A DNA stretch of 64,000 nucleotides from Allacma fusca (taxonomy: Eukaryota; Arthropoda; Collembola; Symphypleona; Sminthuridae): positions 60,423,131 to 60,487,130 of the forward strand of contig OX359247.1 in the NCBI GenBank assembly GCA_947179485.1, given 5' to 3'. Made by a program: the position numbers and the translations under genes. Shown here piece after piece: positions 1-6,319 of this stretch (the first letter of the stretch is position 1; every line of letters begins with the position of its first letter). The notes below the pieces were generated by a model. The model was not told the DNA's origin, did not search any database, and worked only from the letters and a program-made list of their open reading frames with translations.

Positions 1-1
1 A

Positions 2-1003
2 GTCTATCCTTTAGCAAGGATAGATGACATACTTATGCAATTTGGAAAATCTTCAATTTTCGACACTCTTGACATGGAGTCAGGCTTCTTTCAATTATTA
101 ATACATGAGGATGACCAAGTCATAACCTCTTTCATCACACAGGATGGATTATATGCATTCAAACGACTACCTATGGGAGTCAAGATTGCACCGTCAGCTT
201 TTCAGCGAGCAGCAGATCAAATGCTGGGCTCACTCAAATTCAGAGGAGCCATGGTATATTTAGATGATGTAATCTCTTATGGAATTCATCTTTTGGACAA
301 ATTAGCATCACTCGAAGAATTGATGTTAAGAGCCAGCAACAAACACTTTAAGTTCAAACCAAAGAAATGCAAATTCGGATATTTTGAAGTAATTGTTTTA
401 GGATTTAAAGTATCCAGGGAAGGCACCAGTTCAGATCCTGCAAAGGTGGACGCTATTAGACATGTGCCAGTACCAAAATCTGAAACGGAAGCAAGAAGAT
501 TTTTCGGAATATGCAGTTTCTACAGAAAGTACATCAAGGACTTCGCAAAAATTGCTAGTCCCATCTCACAATCATGGATTGGAAGTAAGGGGAAATCTGA
601 AGGACAAAAACGCATAAGATGCTTCCAATGGAGTGCAGATGCAACAATTGCCTTCAACATTCTCAAAACCAAATTAATAACACAGCCAGTTCTAGCTCAT
701 TTCAACCCAGAGTTGGATTGCATACTGCATACAGATGCATCAATTTCAGGACTAGGATGCTGTGTTCTTCAGGATGATGGAGGAGAACATCCAATAGCTT
801 ATGCTTCACGGACACTAATTCAATCAGAAAAGAATTACTCAGTCACAGAATTAGAACTAGCAGCAGTCGTATATGCAGTTCGCAAATTCAGACAATATCT
901 TTATTTGAGAAAATTTTTAATCAGATCAGATCATTTAGCATTGTGCTACCTACGATTACAAAAAGATCCAAACCACCGAATAAGTAATAAGAATAGTTTG
1001 TAA
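2..1003 (+). CDS. pol: Ty3/gypsy pol, part 1: reverse transcriptase (partial) and RNase H
   Basis: The frame is open from base 2, so the protein continues beyond the left edge; the first Met at 35 is not its start. Reverse transcriptase copies element RNA to DNA; the active-site block YLDD is read at 257-268. The following thumb and connection part ends in a typical FFGICSFYRKYIKDF-type segment. RNase H follows: catalytic Asp in HTDAS (near 734), Glu in the TELELAAV segment (near 848) and Asp in RSDHLAL (near 929). The finger part of RT is missing because of the window edge. The frame ends at a TAA at 1001-1003, where related proteins continue; the continuation is found two frames away (next entry). 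The block after YLDD is a little unusual (VISYG where families have IIYS). Confidence 0.9.
   Translation, partial: VYPLARIDDILMQFGKSSIFDTLDMESGFFQLLIHEDDQVITSFITQDGLYAFKRLPMGVKIAPSAFQRAADQMLGSLKFRGAMVYLDDVISYGIHLLDKLASLEELMLRASNKHFKFKPKKCKFGYFEVIVLGFKVSREGTSSDPAKVDAIRHVPVPKSETEARRFFGICSFYRKYIKDFAKIASPISQSWIGSKGKSEGQKRIRCFQWSADATIAFNILKTKLITQPVLAHFNPELDCILHTDASISGLGCCVLQDDGGEHPIAYASRTLIQSEKNYSVTELELAAVVYAVRKFRQYLYLRKFLIRSDHLALCYLRLQKDPNHRISNKNSL
976..1003 (+). other. Frame break between RNase H and the integrase part of pol
   Basis: Reading moves from frame 2 to frame 1 here. The text is locally repetitive (taagtaataagaatag) and is best explained by two small insertions of about 4 nt each, net shift +2. 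The residues typical of the end of the RNase H domain resume at about 1000 in the other frame. This is not a homopolymer error pattern, so a true mutation is more likely than a sequencing error. Confidence 0.7.
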
Positions 1004-4000
1004 ATAAACTACAAGAATTTGACTTTCAAGTCACATACAAGAAAGGAGCATTACACTTGGATGCAGACTTTCTATCAAGAGCTCCATTACCCTATAAAAA
1101 GGAAGATTTGGAGGATACAGAGGACCGGGTGATTGAATTTGAACCAGACCCGGTCAAAGAACACAAAATTGCTTTGGAAGAGCAGAGACAAATCCCTCAG
1201 GGGAATATAATAATGCCACCACCAGCGTGTGCAGCCAGCCTTACGACCAGGGAAAGCTATAAGGGAAAATATTGGACGGATGACGAAAGTCAATCCTCAG
1301 ACGAAGAGGAATCCATAATCCCGCAGCGACAAAATCCATGGTCAGGAAGATTAAAAGGTCAACCCAGACGTAAAGTCAAATCACAAGTGGAAATTCTAGC
1401 ACCTCAACCGAATTTGGAGGAAACGGATTGGGAGAACCATACAATGAGCGTAAAGAGCCGTGTAAATGAAGTAACACACAGCTACTCAGCGCTCAAAGAA
1501 TGGAAATTATCCGTAGACGACATCATTACAATCCACAAATTTCGGGAGGATGATCCACAGGAGGATGAAAATACCTGGAAATATACCAATGAGTATATCT
1601 ATGAGAAAAATCTCAAACTAATACAAGAAATAGAGCTTCACAATGCAACAATAAATGATTTAGACATGAAGGAATTTTTATCGCCAAATAATGTTCAGGA
1701 TCAAGATGGGAATGAAGATTTTGACAGAAATACTATCACTGACATTGGAATGGGGACTGATTGGTCTCCTTCCCCAAAGTCAACGACAGCTACAACGTCA
1801 CAAAGTCCAGCCAATGGGAAGGTTGACATTGATTCACCAAAATCCCTAGGGCAGATGACACGGAGTACAATGGAATTCACAACAATGGATGGGGCAGGTG
1901 AGGCTGAAACAAAAGCTGTACATCTACCACCAGCCATAATTGTAGACTCCGATACGGAAGTCCATGATCAAAACTTGAAGAATCAGGAGACAGCGGATCT
2001 GGTGAGCCAGGCAGCTGAGACTACAGAAAAAAAGTCCTCAACTTTCCCGCCCACCCATCCCGCCAGTCCTAAAGAGGCCAAGAAATTGGTACTCACGGAT
2101 GAGGATAGGAACGTCCAAAAGGAATGCGACCGACCGACACTGAAACAGGAAAAGCTCAGTGTGGAAAATCACAATCCATCCGGACACGATCCCACAGATG
2201 AGGAGAAAAGATTTGCATTTGAAGAGACTTGGAGGAATCCAACGTCAGCAAAAGGAGATAGATGGAAGCTCAAACAGGAAGTTATTTCGCAATTGAAGAC
2301 ATACACTGCACAATCTGCCAGGAAGACTGATCAAGTTCCTGATGCAGAACGTCCAGGATATGCTAACAATCCGGATCTTGATACCCCACAGCGGATCAAG
2401 GCGATGAAGATTTCCAGAGATGTGGAGGAATGGATGAAAAATATCCAGCGAAGATCTGCAGTATGCGATTCGGAGGAAAACAAAAACCCTCCGCCGTCGC
2501 ATACGTACATATCCACAGAGAATCCAGATAATGAAGATAATTTCTCTCTACTGGCAACTACAGTAGAAGAAATGAGGAAAAACATCCAGGAAGGTGAAAT
2601 TAAATTCACCAACGGAAGATCATGGAAGATTCAACCTCTGAAAGGGCAGGGTGTTGTGACAAATAAAAAGACGTCACATTCACTATGTCTTTCACAGGAT
2701 GAAGGCCAAAGGAATAAAGACGCTCAGAAAACTGAGGACATGTCATTAAATAGAGCAATAAAATTTGTTCCAGGAGCTCACGCACTACAGGGGTGCGAAG
2801 GGAGCAAAGATACTTTTTCCACACACAAGCCTGTATGTAGGATACTTGAAGATGAAGAGCAAGTTACTATGTTAAAGGAACATAACATGCAGGAGATGCA
2901 AAGGGACGATCCAGATTGTTTATTCATCATGGACAAAATAAAGATGCGGCATACGTTAAATTGGAAGGACAAAGAGAAGTATAGCCGATATGAAATTGAT
3001 GAAGAAGGGATTCTTACTATAGTACATAAAGATGGACGTAAGTTATACGTACCCCGAGTACTTAGAAATTTCCTACTATCAAAAGCTCATGATGGGATCC
3101 TATGCGGAGGACATTTAGGATTCCAGAAAACTCTTCATAGACTCAACAAAAATTATTTTTGGAGAAAAATGAACGTCTCAGTAGCAAAATATGTCATGTC
3201 ATGTGAAAATTGCCAAGCAGCTAAATCCATGAGAATGAAGCCAGCAGGACTACTTCATCCAATCAGGATAGAAAATGTAGGAGATGCACTATGTATTGAT
3301 CTCATTGGACCCATGCAAATTAGCATAAAAGGGAATAAGTACATTATAATCGCACAGGATTATGTTTCAAAGTTCGTGATCGCAGAAGCAATTCCAGATA
3401 AAACTGCTGACAGGATAGCAGAATTTTTGCTTCACAAAGTAGTTTTAAAATATGGACTGTTTAAAAACTTGCTGAGTGACGGAGGATCCGAATTCAGAGC
3501 GGAAATCACTCAAGCATTACTTCGCAGATTAGGCATGAACCATTCTACATCTACAGCATTAAGACATAACAGTGTTGGACAAATAGAAAGAATGGTCCAG
3601 ACTATAAGCACTATGCTGAGTCATTATACTCAAAAAGAGCAAGCTCTATGGTGCAGTTGTTTACCGTTTCTAATAAATGCTTACAATTGCAGTCACCATG
3701 ATGTGACCAAAGAAACTCCTTATTTTATGATGTTTAGGCGACAACCCATATATGATTTTAACTTACAACTGTGCTTAAGCAGCGTCGACACAAATTTTAT
3801 GAGTGCTGAGGAAGCCACTACTAGAATAGAAAAAGCTATTGCTAAGATAAGGGAACGTCAGGACTACAGTAAGGATTGGTATGATAGGAAAAGAAGGTTC
3901 GTTAAATTCAACATCGGAGACACAGTGCGAGTCTTTACACCGACCAGGATAGTTGGAAAGAGCGAACGCTTTCTTCACCCTTACAAAGGACCCTTTGTAG

Positions 4001-5478
4001 TCATAGAAGTTTTAGCCAAAGACAATTATATCATTCAAGACCTTAGAAATTCTAAAAAGAGACAGAAAGTCCATGTGGAGAGGCTTAAGAAGTGCCTTCA
4101 GCGAGAACACATTGAGGACGAGTATAGTTATGATTTAGATTCCGATATAGTGGAATTGGTGACAAAACGAAATTGGAACAAGTGTGGAAAAGTTATAGTG
4201 AGTCAGCCACGGTCAATTCTTAAGAATTCGACCAGTTCAGATAACAGTTCAACTACGAGCAAGAAGGTGACTTTTAAAGTTCAACCTGCTCAAACCGAAG
4301 AAATAACTAGAGAATTTTCATCCGAAAGTTACTCAGACAGTTCAAGTAACCAAACTCAGCCAGTACAACAGAGAGGAGAATTTTGTGACAAAAATTACTC
4401 ACACTCTCAAATCACCCCAAGTGAAGGAGAGAAATCAAACCAGGAACCACATCAACACAAAGATAACACTCAAAGAGGAAAAGGTACAACTAAGCAGTCA
4501 AGCACACAAGTAAGAAAATTTTCGACAGAAAACTATTCAGATAATCGGGAATTTTTAGATAAAAATTACCCATATTTCACTCGCTCGAAAATAAATGAAC
4601 ACCCTAGAGGAAATCAGGGACGAGATAAGAGGATTGAAACAACAAAGGAATTTAGTCCAAATAAAAATTTGGAAGTACGCAGCTCAGGAAGAGTACATCA
4701 AACAGAGAATCGCAGCTTTAGAACTGCAAATTCAGGAGATAAAACCTCAAACGTCAAGTTTCTGCCCACAAGTGGAGAAATCACAAGACGAGGTTCAACC
4801 AGAGTAACTGATGACACATACAAAGAGAGAATTAATCCTTATTATCAAGGGATTACAAGCCCAATTAATCAAGGCAAAGGAGAACGAAATTCGTCTCCAA
4901 CAAAGAATTTTACATCAGATGTCAGAACAGGAGGAAGTACTGAGCAAACTGAAACAACTCGAGGGAGATCACAGAGCAACCCTCCAGGAGACTCAGAAAG
5001 TCAAAGAAGATATTTCGGATTTAATAAACCAGCTGAAACCAGCTCAGGTGTAACATCCGAAGGTGAGGAAGAAACTCAACCACTTATTGACGACAGTGAC
5101 TTTAAAACACTTAAGAAATTAAGTAGTTCAGGGATACGTCCAACAGAACTTGATGTGGACGACAGCAATGAGTATAGAGAGACAAATTCTTACAATTCGG
5201 GATCAGAACCGAGAATTAATCAACCGCCTACGACAGAGAGAGGGAGACCTGGACAAATTGAAACAGGAAATCAAGGACCTTCAAAGGAGACTCCACGAGT
5301 TGAGGTGCCTTGGCCCTCAGTAGAGGCGGATATTTCGACACAATTGCTTCACTCAGATGAGCAAAAGGCCTTAGAGGGGCCCCTTTGTGGAACTCAACAC
5401 CAAGCCCACCCAGCGAAGCTCAGAGACAGACACTGCAAAGCCTACAAGCGCAAGGCAGTCGGATCAGAGAGGCAATAG
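997..5478 (+). CDS. pol: Ty3/gypsy pol, part 2: RNase H end, acidic insert, integrase, disordered tail
   Basis: Open from 997 with no proper start codon (TTG at 1057 is internal), so it is the shifted continuation of the preceding pol part. The DADFLSR block near 1060 is the usual end of RNase H. From about 1100 to 2860 there is a ~600-residue acidic, Ser/Asp/Glu-rich stretch that Ty3 pol proteins normally lack. Integrase follows, inserting element DNA into the host genome: zinc-binding HHCC region (GGHLGFQKTL near 3105, CENC near 3208), catalytic core with Asp in IDLIGP (near 3297), Asp in SDGGSEF (near 3478) and Glu in QIERM (near 3583), then a GPY/F-type C-terminal module (YKGPFVV near 3985). 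After it come SILK (4213-4224), KKVTF (4261-4275) and Ser/Asn-rich repeats of an F-S-x-E-N-Y-S kind. Integrity breaks again near 5380. Confidence 0.88.
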   Translation, partial: FVNKLQEFDFQVTYKKGALHLDADFLSRAPLPYKKEDLEDTEDRVIEFEPDPVKEHKIALEEQRQIPQGNIIMPPPACAASLTTRESYKGKYWTDDESQSSDEEESIIPQRQNPWSGRLKGQPRRKVKSQVEILAPQPNLEETDWENHTMSVKSRVNEVTHSYSALKEWKLSVDDIITIHKFREDDPQEDENTWKYTNEYIYEKNLKLIQEIELHNATINDLDMKEFLSPNNVQDQDGNEDFDRNTITDIGMGTDWSPSPKSTTATTSQSPANGKVDIDSPKSLGQMTRSTMEFTTMDGAGEAETKAVHLPPAIIVDSDTEVHDQNLKNQETADLVSQAAETTEKKSSTFPPTHPASPKEAKKLVLTDEDRNVQKECDRPTLKQEKLSVENHNPSGHDPTDEEKRFAFEETWRNPTSAKGDRWKLKQEVISQLKTYTAQSARKTDQVPDAERPGYANNPDLDTPQRIKAMKISRDVEEWMKNIQRRSAVCDSEENKNPPPSHTYISTENPDNEDNFSLLATTVEEMRKNIQEGEIKFTNGRSWKIQPLKGQGVVTNKKTSHSLCLSQDEGQRNKDAQKTEDMSLNRAIKFVPGAHALQGCEGSKDTFSTHKPVCRILEDEEQVTMLKEHNMQEMQRDDPDCLFIMDKIKMRHTLNWKDKEKYSRYEIDEEGILTIVHKDGRKLYVPRVLRNFLLSKAHDGILCGGHLGFQKTLHRLNKNYFWRKMNVSVAKYVMSCENCQAAKSMRMKPAGLLHPIRIENVGDALCIDLIGPMQISIKGNKYIIIAQDYVSKFVIAEAIPDKTADRIAEFLLHKVVLKYGLFKNLLSDGGSEFRAEITQALLRRLGMNHSTSTALRHNSVGQIERMVQTISTMLSHYTQKEQALWCSCLPFLINAYNCSHHDVTKETPYFMMFRRQPIYDFNLQLCLSSVDTNFMSAEEATTRIEKAIAKIRERQDYSKDWYDRKRRFVKFNIGDTVRVFTPTRIVGKSERFLHPYKGPFVVIEVLAKDNYIIQDLRNSKKRQKVHVERLKKCLQREHIEDEYSYDLDSDIVELVTKRNWNKCGKVIVSQPRSILKNSTSSDNSSTTSKKVTFKVQPAQTEEITREFSSESYSDSSSNQTQPVQQRGEFCDKNYSHSQITPSEGEKSNQEPHQHKDNTQRGKGTTKQSSTQVRKFSTENYSDNREFLDKNYPYFTRSKINEHPRGNQGRDKRIETTKEFSPNKNLEVRSSGRVHQTENRSFRTANSGDKTSNVKFLPTSGEITRRGSTRVTDDTYKERINPYYQGITSPINQGKGERNSSPTKNFTSDVRTGGSTEQTETTRGRSQSNPPGDSESQRRYFGFNKPAETSSGVTSEGEEETQPLIDDSDFKTLKKLSSSGIRPTELDVDDSNEYRETNSYNSGSEPRINQPPTTERGRPGQIETGNQGPSKETPRVEVPWPSVEADISTQLLHSDEQKALEGPLCGTQHQAHPAKLRDRHCKAYKRKAVGSERQ
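4213..4275 (+). other. SILK + KKVTF motif pair in pol tail (putative PP1 docking)
   Basis: In the pol frame, residues SILK (4213-4224) and KKVTF (4261-4275) are separated by 12 mostly Ser/Thr/Asn residues, in a disordered context just after the integrase C-terminal module. SILK ([GS]IL[RK]) followed by RVxF ([RK]x0-1[VI]x[FW]) is the known docking pair of several protein phosphatase 1 regulators. That this tail binds PP1 is inference. The unrelated-looking pol of the second element in this window has the same pair. Confidence 0.5.
4595..4807 (+). CDS. Overprinted coiled-coil mini-ORF 1 (70 aa)
   Basis: Lies in the +1 frame relative to the pol tail. Leu/Ile occupy heptad a/d positions through LEEIRDEIRGL and IAALELQIQEI, and the charge pattern is that of a solvent-exposed coiled coil. 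The first coil begins at its Met; upstream in this frame (4262-4594) there are stops and no heptad pattern. It ends at TAA 4805-4807, three bases before the next ATG. No family recognised. It could be a by-product of A/G-rich pol-tail sequence, but five such ORFs in a row argue against pure chance. Confidence 0.35.
   Translation: MNTLEEIRDEIRGLKQQRNLVQIKIWKYAAQEEYIKQRIAALELQIQEIKPQTSSFCPQVEKSQDEVQPE
4811..5053 (+). CDS. Overprinted coiled-coil mini-ORF 2 (80 aa)
   Basis: Same frame as mini-ORF 1, starting three bases after its stop (TAACTGATG), an arrangement that would allow termination-reinitiation. Nearly the whole protein is heptad-like: IIKGLQAQLI, then LQQRILHQM, then VLSKLKQLEG, and DISDLINQL near the end. 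It overlaps the pol tail, which reads as disordered Ser/Thr/Asn/Arg-rich sequence in its own frame. Function unknown. Confidence 0.35.
   Translation: MTHTKRELILIIKGLQAQLIKAKENEIRLQQRILHQMSEQEEVLSKLKQLEGDHRATLQETQKVKEDISDLINQLKPAQV
5153..5323 (+). CDS. Overprinted coiled-coil mini-ORF 3 (56 aa)
   Basis: Short ORF read directly from the sequence in the +1 frame of the pol tail; alternative start at 5168 (MSIERQIL). Residues RELINRLRQREGDL and LKQEIKDLQRRLHEL form an almost ideal heptad pattern. It ends at TAG 5321-5323. It sits between mini-ORFs 2 and 4. Confidence 0.35.
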   Translation: MWTTAMSIERQILTIRDQNRELINRLRQREGDLDKLKQEIKDLQRRLHELRCLGPQ

Positions 5479-5600
5479 CACGAGTGGAGAGAGAGATAGA
5501 ACAAACCGAGAGAGTCAAGAATACTCTGAAAAATCAGATTCGAGCAGCCAACAGCTTAGCCAACAATTCAAACAACCCTCGGAACGAGAAGTCCTTGTAG
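5385..5600 (+). CDS. Overprinted coiled-coil mini-ORF 4 (71 aa)
   Basis: Still +1 relative to the pol-tail frame, but both frames have moved by one base compared with mini-ORFs 1-3, consistent with a single indel around 5360-5390. After a Pro/Ser-rich start the coil runs through LQSLQAQ, IREAIARVEREIEQ and VKNTLKNQI. Ends at a TAG at 5598-5600. Confidence 0.33.
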   Translation: MWNSTPSPPSEAQRQTLQSLQAQGSRIREAIARVEREIEQTERVKNTLKNQIRAANSLANNSNNPRNEKSL

Positions 5601-5986
5601 AAACTTCTACAGAAGAGGACGAAGAGTTCCAGGAAGTTCCAGAGGAAGAAAACGGACAAGACTCTGTAGACACGCATACAGAAGTCATTAATACACCTGT
5701 AGAATTTTCTACAGAAGAGGACAGGTCATCGGATGTCATCACGAAAGACAATCCCAGAAGGCCTGAGAGAATTAGAACAAATACGTCAGATCACCAAGAA
5801 GCATTCAGCGACCCTCAGAACCCGAAGAACACAAATCCAACAGGAACTTCAACAAGTTCAGGAGGAAATTCGGGAGCTAAAGAAGCAGTCGAAACATCTC
5901 AAAGAGGAAGCGCTGAAGAAACCGGAGAAAACAGACGATACCCAACTCGTACCCGAAAGAGGACGAGAAGATTTGGATCAGTCTGA
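5387..5986 (+). CDS. pol: Pol tail continuation after a one-base frame shift
   Basis: A 199-codon open frame that starts in the overlap with the preceding pol ORF and has the same make-up: Ser/Thr/Glu/Asn-rich, with repeated blocks (VETSTEEDEEF near 5594 and VEFSTEEDRSS near 5699, also a repeat at the DNA level). It ends with the basic block RRYPTRTRKRTRRFGSV, the kind of Arg-rich end common in Ty3/gypsy pol proteins. I therefore read it as the true C-terminus of pol, separated by an indel near the ggggcccc run at 5376-5383. A homopolymer-type assembly error is possible at that place. Confidence 0.55.
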   Translation: MELNTKPTQRSSETDTAKPTSARQSDQRGNSTSGERDRTNRESQEYSEKSDSSSQQLSQQFKQPSEREVLVETSTEEDEEFQEVPEEENGQDSVDTHTEVINTPVEFSTEEDRSSDVITKDNPRRPERIRTNTSDHQEAFSDPQNPKNTNPTGTSTSSGGNSGAKEAVETSQRGSAEETGENRRYPTRTRKRTRRFGSV

Positions 5987-5996
5987 AAGCGAATGA
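5733..5996 (+). CDS. Overprinted coiled-coil mini-ORF 5 (87 aa)
   Basis: Same frame as mini-ORF 4. Strong heptads in LRELEQIRQI and in IQQELQQVQEEIRELKKQ, followed by a charged tail. Its TGA stop (5994-5996) overlaps the ATG (5993-5995) of the next ORF as ATGA, the classic layout for coupled reinitiation. It overlaps the pol-tail C-terminus in another frame. Confidence 0.38.
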   Translation: MSSRKTIPEGLRELEQIRQITKKHSATLRTRRTQIQQELQQVQEEIRELKKQSKHLKEEALKKPEKTDDTQLVPERGREDLDQSESE

Positions 5997-6319
5997 GCGC
6001 CACCCGATACTTGACAACAATACCAAACTGTGTTAGTTTTGGTCAAAGCGAGATTGATCTCAAGATTGGAGACCGTATAAATCTCATTAGTTACCTAATA
6101 CGACAAGGTCGAAGGAGAATCCGATACGTAGGTACGTACACAATTATTAAAACAGATTACTGTAAAGTATTTTACCTTCAACCAGATGTCAGAGAACAGA
6201 GGGTCACGTGCATCCGGGTCTCGAACCAGCGAGACTCCACGCCAAGACGCCCTACCCGCCGTCGACAGGGACGACGACGATCGACCACGTTATTGGACCC
6301 AATACGTGAGTCAAACTGA
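5993..6319 (+). CDS. Small basic ORF with an SH3-like (integrase GPY/F-like) module
   Basis: A 108-aa protein joined to mini-ORF 5 by an ATGA overlap, and overlapping the 542-aa ORF by 134 bases in another frame. Residues ~22-75 (IGDRINL ... RYVGTYTIIK ... VFYLQPD ... CIRVSNQR) follow the pattern of the C-terminal module of Ty3 integrases, which in the same element reads IGDTVRV ... YKGPFVV ... YIIQD ... VHVERLKK. The C-terminal third is Arg-rich (RRPTRRRQGRRRS), suitable for nucleic-acid binding or nuclear import. The size, overlap and Arg-rich tail recall accessory genes of complex retroviruses, but no homology to those is claimed. Confidence 0.5.
   Translation: MSATRYLTTIPNCVSFGQSEIDLKIGDRINLISYLIRQGRRRIRYVGTYTIIKTDYCKVFYLQPDVREQRVTCIRVSNQRDSTPRRPTRRRQGRRRSTTLLDPIRESN

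Noticed and set aside
1087..1293. Antisense ORFs of 60-95 codons under the pol and 3' ORFs of the first element
   Set aside because: Expected shadows of long coding frames; no domain or start context.
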